The position numbers and the translations under genes are program-made. The notes beneath the pieces were generated by a model. The model saw nothing but the letters and a program-made list of their open reading frames with translations, was not told where the DNA came from and searched no databases. From positions 4,960,001-5,024,000 of the forward strand of contig NZ_LT670819.1 of NCBI RefSeq assembly GCF_900129855.1: a DNA stretch of 64,000 nucleotides. Direction: 5' to 3'. Positions 51,955-60,519 of the stretch are shown in pieces. How positions within the stretch are numbered: the stretch's first letter is position 1; the number at the start of each line of letters is the position of its first letter. Source of the DNA: Streptomyces sp. 3214.6 (GTDB taxonomy: Bacteria; Actinomycetota; Actinomycetes; Streptomycetales; Streptomycetaceae).

Positions 51955-52854
51955 TCAGTGACGCGTGTAGGAGTTCGTCAACAGAACCTTGGCGGGGCTC
52001 GACGACGGATGCTTCACACAGGTCTTGTCCATGATGTAGACGCGGACCCGGGTGCTGTCGGAGGTGTCGGACAGCACGACAAGCAGGGCGGCCGTCCCCT
52101 GGTATTTGCCATCCTCGACGGCGAGAGCCTCATCGCTGCGTCCGATGCCCTGCTGGATGCACGGGGGCACAGCGGGGGGCTGCAGGAGAGTCCTGTTCTG
52201 CGGGCTGCCGGACTGGCCCTCGGCCTTCATGCCCGCCGGTGCACGGGAGGCGCCGGCCTTGGCCAGGAGATCGGTGACCTGTGACTCCAGCTTGCTCGCG
52301 GAAAACGTGTCCGGCCCGGTGGACTGATGGGCCGAACTGCCCGGCCCGGGGCCCGTGAGCGATGACACGAGGACGGAACCGAGCCCCAGCGCCGCGGCTG
52401 TGAACACCGTGCCGAGGACGGCGACCTTGCGGCGTCCGGCCCGCTTGCGGTCCTTGCGGCCCGGGCCGGTGGTGGTGCGGGCATGTCCCGCCGGTCGGCC
52501 CGTCGACGTCGTTGTTTCACGTGAAACATGGAGCGCGTCCATGTCGGCGTCGGCCGCACCGGCGGAAATCTTCGGAGCATCCTCGTTCTCCGAGGGCGTG
52601 GCATTCAGCAGGGCCTCGGCGGCGAGCGCGGCATCGATGCGGTGGGCGACGTCGTCCGGCATTCGCGGCGGGCCGGGTAGAGCGCCCAGAAGACCGCGGA
52701 TCTCCTCCAACGAGGCGTGGACGTCCGCGCAGAGTTCGCAGGTGTCCAGATGCCGACGCACATCGGCGCTTCGGGAGGGAGCGAGCAGGCCCTCGGTGAG
52801 GTCGGAGATCTCCGCGACGTCCGGGTGCCCGGTCGTGTCCGTCGTCGATGTCAC
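51955..52854 (-). CDS. Zinc-finger anti-sigma factor for SigM
   Basis: Membrane anti-sigma protein of 299 residues. The N-terminal zf-HC2/ZAS motif is RRHLDTCELCADVH (His-x3-Cys-x2-Cys). It is followed by a disordered basic region, one membrane helix (about 145-165, VAVLGTVFTAAALGLGSVLV) and an extracytoplasmic domain of about 130 residues with two cysteines. It overlaps sigM by ATGA (52851-52854), which is typical of a sigma/anti-sigma pair. A parS lies in its coding sequence. Confidence 0.88.
   Translation of the reverse strand: MTSTTDTTGHPDVAEISDLTEGLLAPSRSADVRRHLDTCELCADVHASLEEIRGLLGALPGPPRMPDDVAHRIDAALAAEALLNATPSENEDAPKISAGAADADMDALHVSRETTTSTGRPAGHARTTTGPGRKDRKRAGRRKVAVLGTVFTAAALGLGSVLVSSLTGPGPGSSAHQSTGPDTFSASKLESQVTDLLAKAGASRAPAGMKAEGQSGSPQNRTLLQPPAVPPCIQQGIGRSDEALAVEDGKYQGTAALLVVLSDTSDSTRVRVYIMDKTCVKHPSSSPAKVLLTNSYTRH
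52513..52528. promoter_or_regulatory. parS site inside anti-sigma gene
   Basis: Perfect TGTTTCACGTGAAACA within the linker of the anti-sigma gene, encoding HVSRET. Confidence 0.97.
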
Positions 52855-53588
52855 GCTCGCCCACCTCCGCCCTTCACAGCAGCTGAATCGCCTGTCCCGG
52901 CGTTGCCCGGCCCCTCGTCGCGAGGTTCCGCTGCCGGTGGGACGGATGTCCCCTGCGTGCGGTTCCGTCCTGCGCGGTTTTCTCTGTCGCCGCCGCCGCC
53001 GCCGGCGGCGGCGTCCGGCCGTAGATGGGTGAGCAGCGGCAGCAGTCTGGCTCTGCCCCGGGCACAGCGGCTCTTCACCGTCCCGGAAGGTACGTCGAGC
53101 ATGCGGGCGGCTTCGGCGACCGGGTAGCCCTGCATGTCGACGAGGACGAGGGCGGCCCGCTGGTCGGGCGGGAGGGTGCCGAGCGCTTCGAGGAGCTGGC
53201 GGTGCAGGTCTTTGCGTTCCGCGGGCGCCGACGCCGCCTCATGCGGCTCGAGCAGCTGCTCCAGCCTCTCGGTGTCGTCGACCGGTGAGGTCTTGCGGGA
53301 AGCCGCTTTGCGGGCGCGGTCCAGACAGGCGTTCACCGTGATGCGGTGCAGCCAGGTCGTGACGGCGGACTGGCCGCGGAAGGTGTGCGCGGCCCGGTAC
53401 GCGGACACCAGGGCGTCCTGGACGGCGTCAGCGGCCTCCTCGCGGTCTCCCAGCGTGCGCAGTGCCACCGCCCAGAGCCGGTCACGGTGACGCCGCACGA
53501 GCTCGCCGAAGGCGTCGGGGTCGCCCTCGACGTGGCGAGTGAGGAGGTCCTGGTCGCTCACTCCGTCATATCCGGCGCCTTCCGCCAT
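52851..53588 (-). CDS. sigM: ECF sigma factor SigM
   Basis: RNA polymerase sigma factor of 245 residues of the ECF group. Region 2 is DPDAFGELVRRHRDRLWAVA and GDREEAADAVQDALVSAYRA; region 4 is LPPDQRAALVLVDMQGYPVA and VPSGTVKSRCARGRARL. A Gly/Asn-rich tail of about 50 residues follows. The gene order sigM with anti-sigma, pseudokinase and MurJ matches mycobacterial SigM. Confidence 0.93.
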   Translation of the reverse strand: MAEGAGYDGVSDQDLLTRHVEGDPDAFGELVRRHRDRLWAVALRTLGDREEAADAVQDALVSAYRAAHTFRGQSAVTTWLHRITVNACLDRARKAASRKTSPVDDTERLEQLLEPHEAASAPAERKDLHRQLLEALGTLPPDQRAALVLVDMQGYPVAEAARMLDVPSGTVKSRCARGRARLLPLLTHLRPDAAAGGGGGDRENRAGRNRTQGTSVPPAAEPRDEGPGNAGTGDSAAVKGGGGRA

Positions 53589-53615
53589 CGGACCTCCTCC
53601 CCCTCCGGTGAGACG

Positions 53616-55334
53616 TCAGCCCGTGAACTTCACGTCGGTGATCGCCTGCTTGTAGCCGGCGCCGCTGTACTCGTCCTGCCCTGAGCGCGGCGCGGCGGTG
53701 ATCCATACGAGAACGTACCGCGTCTTCACGGGCGACTTGGCGGAGATCTTCAGTTCCTCCCCCGAGGTCCGAGCGGCAGCGATCTTCGTCATGGAGCTGA
53801 GGGGAGCCGACGACGAGAGCGAATCGGCCGCGTACAGGGTCGCCGCGGTGTAGTCGCCTCCATAGTGAAGCCCTATTGAGGCGGTCGAAACGCTGTGCTC
53901 CGAGCCCAGGTCGTAGACGATGCCCACGCCCTTCTTGAACGGCGCGAGCACGGGCCCGTCGTCGAACGAATAAGTCCGCCAGTACGTGGAGCTGTCACCG
54001 TCGTAGGTGAGCTTCGCGTCGCCGGCGTGCTGGGGGTTGCCGTCCGGGTAGTACTCGGCGGCGTCATGGATCTTGAGCGCCTTGACCGGCTTGGGCGCGG
54101 TGCTGCCCTTGTCGCCGTCGTCCGTCGTCTGGGTCTGGTTCGTGTCGTCGGACCCGGCATGGTCCATCAGGGCGTCCGCGAGTTGCCAGCTGCCCAGGCC
54201 GAGGGCGGCGATGAGGAGGGCGGAGACCGCCCACTTCAGGGCCTTGCCGGTGCGGCTCTGCAGCGTGGGCGGCGGGGCCGACAGGGGCTGGGTGACGCCC
54301 GGGTGCGCCGACGGGCGGCCGTATGTGCCCTGCTGGTACGTGGTGCGCTGGTACTCCGGCGGCGCCGCGAACGAAGGCTCCGGCGGGCGGATGCGGGGCA
54401 TCTCGCCGATCGCCTTCACCAGCTCCTCCGGCGTGGTGCAGGCGGCCTCGTGCCGGGAGGCGGTCGCGCCGTCGTTGGCGAGGGCGCGCATGGCCAGCTC
54501 CGACAGGCCCCGGTGGATGCCCGCGCGCACCTGGTCGGGGGCGATCAGTCCGATGTCTTTGGGTAGCCCGGACAGGCCGTACGCGTCGTTCTCGTACGGC
54601 CAGCGCTGGGTGAGCGCCGCGTACAGCAGGGCGCCGATCGCCTCGGTGTCGGTGCGCTGGGGGGTGTCGGTGGTGATGCCGCGCAGGGCGGCGTTCACGG
54701 CGAGTCCGCGGATGCGCCACTGACCTGAGGAGGTGCGCAGTACGGCATTCGGGTTCAGACGCAGATGCGACAGGCCCTCGCGGTGGGCGGCGGCCATGGC
54801 GGACGCGATCTGACTGACCATCTGGTAGGCGTCGTGCGGCTCCAACGGGCCGGCCGCCAGCAACGCGGTGAGCTCGGTGGCGTCGGGCAGCCATTCGTGG
54901 ACGACGTAGACGAGGTCGTTCTCCTCGACTGCGTCCAGCACTTGGACGAAGCGGGGATCGCCGAGCAGCGCCGAGGAACGGGCCGCGGCCAGCACCGAAC
55001 GGGCCCGTGCGTGGTCCGCGGGCAGGATATGGACGCCCACAGCACGGCGAAGTTTCTCGTCGACCGCACGCCAACTGCTGAAACCGTCCAGACGGGTGAC
55101 GCACTCCTCTAGGCGATAGCGTCTGGCGAGCTTGTGACCGCTGTGCAGCTCCGGCGGTGAGGCCTTCTTCCCGGGACGCTCCGCCCCGCCGCTCCCCTGT
55201 GCCTCGTCGCTGTCCGTGTCCTGCTCCCGGTTCTTGACCACCCCGTCGGCCGTGGACTGGTCCGCTTGTGCGGTCAGCGGCTCGTCACCGCTGTTGTCTG
55301 CCACGTCGACGGCAGCTGTGCTCCGTTCCGCCAC
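53616..55334 (-). CDS. Pseudokinase partner of MurJ
   Basis: Membrane protein of about 572 residues. The kinase-like domain (about 70-315) lacks the catalytic Asp: the HRD site reads HLRLNPNAV, and DFG is replaced by RIRGLAVN, so it should not phosphorylate. A Pro-rich linker, one membrane helix (about 370-390) and a C-terminal discoidin-like domain (TYDGDSSTYWRTYSFDDGP) follow. In M. tuberculosis the same parts are fused to MurJ and recruit FhaA after phosphorylation by PknB; here they are a separate gene next to murJ. GTG 55334 follows GGGGAGG. Confidence 0.88.
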   Translation of the reverse strand: MAERSTAAVDVADNSGDEPLTAQADQSTADGVVKNREQDTDSDEAQGSGGAERPGKKASPPELHSGHKLARRYRLEECVTRLDGFSSWRAVDEKLRRAVGVHILPADHARARSVLAAARSSALLGDPRFVQVLDAVEENDLVYVVHEWLPDATELTALLAAGPLEPHDAYQMVSQIASAMAAAHREGLSHLRLNPNAVLRTSSGQWRIRGLAVNAALRGITTDTPQRTDTEAIGALLYAALTQRWPYENDAYGLSGLPKDIGLIAPDQVRAGIHRGLSELAMRALANDGATASRHEAACTTPEELVKAIGEMPRIRPPEPSFAAPPEYQRTTYQQGTYGRPSAHPGVTQPLSAPPPTLQSRTGKALKWAVSALLIAALGLGSWQLADALMDHAGSDDTNQTQTTDDGDKGSTAPKPVKALKIHDAAEYYPDGNPQHAGDAKLTYDGDSSTYWRTYSFDDGPVLAPFKKGVGIVYDLGSEHSVSTASIGLHYGGDYTAATLYAADSLSSSAPLSSMTKIAAARTSGEELKISAKSPVKTRYVLVWITAAPRSGQDEYSGAGYKQAITDVKFTG

Positions 55335-55472
55335 CGTCGTTCCTGCCTCCCCATCCAGTGCGCGCCGTCCGACCTCGTGCGCGCCGTCCGACGCCGAACC
55401 CAATTGTGCCCACAGTCCGCCGCTATGCACGACACGCGACGGCGGACGATGGTTGTGCGCCTGCCTCCCGAC

Positions 55473-57794
55473 TCAGCGACCCAGTCGCCCGCGGACCATG
55501 CCGACGAGCGAGTTGAGCTCCTCGATGCGCATGCGGCGGGCGGCGACGAAGAAGACGCCGAGCAGCAGGGCTCCACCGGCCATCAGCGCGGCAAATGAAC
55601 CGAGGACGCCCTGGCCCAGGCTGTGGCCGATGCCGTAGCAGGCGAGGCCGCTGACCACGGCGGCCGGTACGGAGGCGATGCACAGCCGGGCGTACGTGCG
55701 CAGCACGTGGGAGCCGTCGAGGTCGCCGCCGAGCCGCTTGCGCAGCCGGTTCCAGGCGACGCCGACGCCGATCGCGTACGCCAGGCCGTAGGAGGCCGCC
55801 ATGCCGACCACGGCCCAACGGGCCGGAAGGACGAAGTAACAGACCGCCGAGGCGCTCGCGTTGACCGCGGCCACGATGACCGTGTTGTAGAAGGGCGTCC
55901 GGGTGTCCTCGTAGGCGTAGAAGGCGCGCAGGACGACGTACTGCACGGAGTAGGGGATCAGGCCGAGGCCGAAGGCCATCAGCATGAAGCCCATGTTCGT
56001 GGCCTCGCTGGTACCGGAGGAGCCGAAGATCAGGGTGCACATCGGGATGCCGAGCGCGAGGAACCCGAAGGCGATCGGCACGATCGCGACGGCGGTGGTG
56101 CGCAGACCCTGGGAGATGTCGTCGCGGACCGCGCCGGCGTCGCCTTCGGCCGCCGAGCGGGAGATGCGGGGCAGCAGGGCGGCCATCAGCGAGACGGTGA
56201 TGATGGCCTGCGGCAGGCCCCAGATCAGCTGGGCGTTGGCGTAGGCGGCGAAGCCGGTGCCGTCGACCGGCGAGTCCTTGCCGGCCGACGTGGACAGCTG
56301 GGTGACGACAAGGGCGCCGGCCTGGTTGGCCAGGACGAACAGGACGGTCCACTTGGCGAGGGTCGCCGCCTTGCCGAGGCCGTGGCCCTTCCAGTCGAAG
56401 CGCAGCCGCAGCCGGAACCCGGTCTCGCGCAGGTAGGGGATCATCGCGAGGGCCTGCACGACCAGACCGAGCAGGACCCCGATGCCGAGGAGCCGCTCGC
56501 CCTCCGGCGGGATGGTCGTGACCTTCATGCCGGAGTCGGCGGCGGTGCCGTAGACCCAGATGAACATGCCGAGTGTCACGATGATGACGATGTTGTTCAG
56601 GACCGGCGTCCACATCATCGCGCCGAACTTGCCGCGCGCGTTGAGGATCTGGCCCATCACCACGTGGACGCCCATGAAGAAGATCGAGGGCAGGAAGTAG
56701 CGGACGAAGGTGATGCCGACCTCGTTGGCCGCCGGGTCGCTGGCGACCGAGTCGGACAGGAGGCGGATCAGCACGGGCGCCCCGGCGATCGCGGCGACCG
56801 TGAGCACGCCCAGCGCCACCATCACCAGCGTCAGCAGGCGGTTGGCGTACGCCTCGCCGCCGTCCTCGTCCTCCTTCATGGCCCGCACGAGCTGCGGTAC
56901 GAAGACGGAGTTGAGGCCACCGCCGACGGTCAGGATGTAGATCATCGTCGGCAGCTGATAGGCGACCTGGAAGGTGTCGCCCAGCAGACCGACGCCGAGC
57001 GCCGAGACGATCAGCGCGGAGCGGACGAAGCCGGTGAGGCGGGAGACCATGGTGCCCGCCGCCATGACGGCGCTGGACTTCAGCAGGCCCGAGGCACGCC
57101 CGCCCTTCTTGGCGGCGGGGGCGGCAGCCGGCGCGGGGTCCGCGGCCGGAGTGGCGGTGAGGTTCATGGTCTGGTCGGTCACGGGCGAGGGGGCCGCGGC
57201 CTGGTATTGCGGTGCCTGGTACTGGGGAGCCTGGTTCTGCGGGGCCTGGTACTGCGGGGCGGCTACGTGACCGCCGGGAGCCTGGGCCGGGCCCGGCACC
57301 GCCGGGGGCTCCGTCGGGCTGCGGGAGCCGCTCTGCTGCTGGTCCCGGAACAGATGGGCGAACGCGTCCGGCTGGTGCTGCTCCTCGCCGGAGTGCGTCA
57401 CCAGGTCGTCCACGCCCACGAACTGCGTCGTGCGCGGGTCGTCGCCGTACGGCAGGTGCTGAGTGGGACCCTCCGGCTCAGGAGCCGGTGTCTGCGCCCA
57501 CACATGCGGGTCGGGGGCGTACGGGGACTGCGGCGGCCGGCCGTACAGCGGCTGCTGCGGCTGGTACGTACCCGGGGGCGGTGGGGGGTGCGCGGCGCGG
57601 TCGTAGAGCGCCTCGGCGACCGGGTCCTGCGCGGTGAGGTCCTGGGCCCGGTAGGGGTCCTGGTCGTAGGCGTCCTGGAGATACATGTCCGCGGGGTGCT
57701 GCGGCGGCACCTGGCCGTGCTCGGGCGGCGGGCCCCCGGGGTGGCCCGAGCCGCCCGCGGCCTGGCCGCGGTCACCGTCGTACGGCGCGTTCAT
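55473..57794 (-). CDS. murJ: Lipid II flippase MurJ (MviN)
   Basis: MOP-superfamily flippase of 773 residues that moves lipid II to the outer face. A 210-residue cytoplasmic N-terminus rich in Gln, Pro and Tyr (repeated APQYQAPQNQ units) precedes about 14 membrane segments. Motifs include FVRSALIVSALGVGLLGDTF and NSVFVPQLVRAMKEDEDGG. The N-terminal extension is unusual outside actinobacteria and may be a regulatory or phosphorylation region. Neighbours are the pseudokinase downstream and the DUF6049 gene 44 bases upstream. Confidence 0.95.
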   Translation of the reverse strand: MNAPYDGDRGQAAGGSGHPGGPPPEHGQVPPQHPADMYLQDAYDQDPYRAQDLTAQDPVAEALYDRAAHPPPPPGTYQPQQPLYGRPPQSPYAPDPHVWAQTPAPEPEGPTQHLPYGDDPRTTQFVGVDDLVTHSGEEQHQPDAFAHLFRDQQQSGSRSPTEPPAVPGPAQAPGGHVAAPQYQAPQNQAPQYQAPQYQAAAPSPVTDQTMNLTATPAADPAPAAAPAAKKGGRASGLLKSSAVMAAGTMVSRLTGFVRSALIVSALGVGLLGDTFQVAYQLPTMIYILTVGGGLNSVFVPQLVRAMKEDEDGGEAYANRLLTLVMVALGVLTVAAIAGAPVLIRLLSDSVASDPAANEVGITFVRYFLPSIFFMGVHVVMGQILNARGKFGAMMWTPVLNNIVIIVTLGMFIWVYGTAADSGMKVTTIPPEGERLLGIGVLLGLVVQALAMIPYLRETGFRLRLRFDWKGHGLGKAATLAKWTVLFVLANQAGALVVTQLSTSAGKDSPVDGTGFAAYANAQLIWGLPQAIITVSLMAALLPRISRSAAEGDAGAVRDDISQGLRTTAVAIVPIAFGFLALGIPMCTLIFGSSGTSEATNMGFMLMAFGLGLIPYSVQYVVLRAFYAYEDTRTPFYNTVIVAAVNASASAVCYFVLPARWAVVGMAASYGLAYAIGVGVAWNRLRKRLGGDLDGSHVLRTYARLCIASVPAAVVSGLACYGIGHSLGQGVLGSFAALMAGGALLLGVFFVAARRMRIEELNSLVGMVRGRLGR

Positions 57795-57838
57795 GGTTAC
57801 CCCACCTCATCGTCCCCGGCCCACCGGCCACGACATCC

Positions 57839-60262
57839 TCAACGGTCCACTCTCTCACCCGTGGCGGACGGGTCCGCGTTTTCCGCTGCGGTGTCCGGTG
57901 TCTCGTCACTCGGCTGCTCCGGGTCGCCTGCCCCGGCTCGGGCGTCGGACTCTTCCTTGTTGCGGTTCCCGGGATGCTCGGCGGTCTCCGGGCCGTCGGC
58001 GGGCTCTTCCGCCTCGTCGGCGCCGTCCTCCGCTTCCCCGGCGGACTCGCCGTTTTCGCCGGCACCCTCGGCCTCCCGGGCCGCGGCACGCTTGCGCTGG
58101 GTGTACATACGGAACCCGGCCAGCACGAGCAGCAGGACGCCGCCGCCGATGACCAGCATCACGGTGGCCGTGATCTCGGTGACCTTCACGTCGAAGGTGA
58201 CCGGGTCGCCGTACTCCTGACCGTCCTCGGTGTACAGCTGGGCGATCACCGTCGTCTGGCCGTTGACGTTTGCGGACGTGGGGAACTTCACCGTCGTGGT
58301 GTGCCCGCCGGAGACCTCGATGGGCTGCTCCGCGTAGACGTCGCCGTCGATCTCCAGGCGGGTGTCGTTGGTCGAGGTGAGCCGCAGCACCAAATGGTCG
58401 ACGCCCTGGACCAGGTTGTTCTGCACGGTCACGGGGATGGTGGCGCTGCGTCCGGAGAGCTTGGTCTCCGACTTGTCGATCAACTTGACCTGGCCGGTGA
58501 GACTGCCGAGATACTCCTGCACGTCCTGCCGGAACGTGCTGGTGGCTGTGGTCCGGCCGCGCCACGATGTGGACATCTCACGGTTTATGGCCCGCCCGAA
58601 GGGGGTCACCACCCGGGCCTCGTTGGTGAGGATCACCTTGAAGTTGTCGAGCTTGTCCTGCGTGTCCGCGATCTGCTCGAACGCCGACCGGGGCAGCTCC
58701 TGCTTGCGCAGCGAGGACGGGTACGCCGAACTCGACGGCACCTTTGTGGTGGCACTCGGGTCGGGCTTGGCCTTGGCCGTCGCCGCGAGCTGCTGGGGCT
58801 GCGACCAGGTGGCGCCCTGGAGCAGGGTGACAGCCTGCGCCAGCGACCGGGCCTGGCTCGCGGTCGGCATGCGCTGCGGGGCGACGACGATGCTGCGCTG
58901 CTTGCCGGTCTGCAGGTTCAGCTCCAGGCTCTGCGCGAGGAACTCCTGCACGGCGAGCGTGGACGCCGAGGCCCGCACCATATCGCCCTGGAACGCCGTC
59001 GACAGCCGCGCGTCCGCGACGACCGCCGTGGTGCCGCCGCCGATGGGCCGGGCCGCGGACGGGGTGTACGAGAGATCGCCGGTCTCCGCCAGGCTGTCGC
59101 TGCGCGCGATCACCTTGTCGGCGCCGGCGGAGGTGGCGACCTTGACGATCGACGGGTCGACGGCGCCGTCCACCGGCCAGGTGAAGTCGGTGCTCGGTGT
59201 CACATGGAGCACGGTCTCCACCGTGGTGGCGGCGACATCGGTGGCCGCCTTGAGCTGGCTGAGAGAGCCGGCGACGCCTGTGCCGTTGTGGGCGAGGGCG
59301 GCCAGGTCGGGATCGGCGAAGGGCAGCGCGACGACCTCCTTGCCGGTCACCGCGTCCTGCAGGTCGTCGAGCCACTGCTTGGCGATCGCCTGGTGGGTGC
59401 CCGCCGTGGTGGTGTCGCCGTCGCCACGGATCCGGTAGCTGCCGGTCATGGCGTCCACGGACGCCAGCAGGTCCGGGTCGATCACCCAGGTGACGTCGAG
59501 TTCCCTGCCCAGGCTCAGGAGCTGGTCGAGGCGGCCGCCGGGAGCGATCTCCGCGGCCAGGTCGTCGTTGAGGAAGACCGGCGTCTGCTGCGCGTTCGAA
59601 CCGGTCTCCGCCGTCATGTGCACGGTGGACATCAGCGGCCACAGCACGGTCGTCCTGGTGCGGGTGTCCGCCTCGTCGGGCTGCCAGGGCAGGAAGGTCC
59701 GCTGGATCCCCAGCACCTTCTCCCAGGGCTGCGCGGACGTCTCGCCCGAGAGAGCGACACTGATCGGGTAGACGCCGTCGTCGCCGAGGTCGAGCTTGTC
59801 GACCGGGACGGCGATGCTGAAGTGCTGTGCCACGCCGGGCGTGAGCTTGGCGAACTTGGCGACGTAATTGCCGCCCACTTCGGAGCCGTCGTTGCCGGTG
59901 AGGGCGTCCGCCTGCGTGGCGACCCTGTCGATCGCCGAGCGGGTGGTGAGCGCGGAACCGACCTGCAGGCCCACATGGGCGTCGGTGACGGCCCGCTTGC
60001 CGTTGTTGGTGACCGTGCCGGAGACGGTCAGGGTGTCTCCGTCGGAGGGAGCGGCCGGGGTCAGTGAGTCGACGGATACGGCCACAGTGCCCGTGTCGGA
60101 GGCCTCCTTGGCGGAGGCCTGGCCGGCGGCCACCGCGGGGGCGGCGGGCAGCTGGAGGAGACCGGCCAGCAGAGGCGCCCCGGCGAGCAGTGCGCCGGTG
60201 CGCCGCAGCCACCGGCGGGCAGGTGAGGGACTCATCCCCGGGAAGTCTGCCGCCTCGGCCAC
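57839..60262 (-). CDS. DUF6049 family secreted/membrane protein
   Basis: Protein of 807 residues. A signal peptide (about 18-46) leads to a large extracellular part with beta-sandwich-like segments (VSVDSLTPAAPSDGDTLTVS near the N-terminus). A central domain and a membrane-proximal beta domain follow, then one C-terminal membrane helix (about 700-722) and an acidic Glu/Asp-rich cytoplasmic tail. It is the counterpart of mycobacterial Rv3909, which sits between a NUDIX gene and murJ. Function unknown. The context suggests a cell-wall role with MurJ. Confidence 0.82.
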   Translation of the reverse strand: MAEAADFPGMSPSPARRWLRRTGALLAGAPLLAGLLQLPAAPAVAAGQASAKEASDTGTVAVSVDSLTPAAPSDGDTLTVSGTVTNNGKRAVTDAHVGLQVGSALTTRSAIDRVATQADALTGNDGSEVGGNYVAKFAKLTPGVAQHFSIAVPVDKLDLGDDGVYPISVALSGETSAQPWEKVLGIQRTFLPWQPDEADTRTRTTVLWPLMSTVHMTAETGSNAQQTPVFLNDDLAAEIAPGGRLDQLLSLGRELDVTWVIDPDLLASVDAMTGSYRIRGDGDTTTAGTHQAIAKQWLDDLQDAVTGKEVVALPFADPDLAALAHNGTGVAGSLSQLKAATDVAATTVETVLHVTPSTDFTWPVDGAVDPSIVKVATSAGADKVIARSDSLAETGDLSYTPSAARPIGGGTTAVVADARLSTAFQGDMVRASASTLAVQEFLAQSLELNLQTGKQRSIVVAPQRMPTASQARSLAQAVTLLQGATWSQPQQLAATAKAKPDPSATTKVPSSSAYPSSLRKQELPRSAFEQIADTQDKLDNFKVILTNEARVVTPFGRAINREMSTSWRGRTTATSTFRQDVQEYLGSLTGQVKLIDKSETKLSGRSATIPVTVQNNLVQGVDHLVLRLTSTNDTRLEIDGDVYAEQPIEVSGGHTTTVKFPTSANVNGQTTVIAQLYTEDGQEYGDPVTFDVKVTEITATVMLVIGGGVLLLVLAGFRMYTQRKRAAAREAEGAGENGESAGEAEDGADEAEEPADGPETAEHPGNRNKEESDARAGAGDPEQPSDETPDTAAENADPSATGERVDR

Positions 60263-60519
60263 GCGTTCGCCCGTCCCTCGTCGTCGTCAGTGGTCGTCGG
60301 ATGTGCGTCCACGCATGGTAACGATGCGCGCTGAGGGGAAGTGCCGCGGTCTGCTCCACAAGATCGTGAAAGGCCGACGGGTCGTCCGCTATGTCTGTTT
60401 ATGGAGAGAAGGGCAGGTGGAGGCGGTAAGGGACAGCATTGCACTCCTATCGGTGGAGATGTCCGTTCGCTTTGAATTGGGGCGTCCTCGGTTCGCCGGG
60501 CCACGTACCCTCTTCTGTT

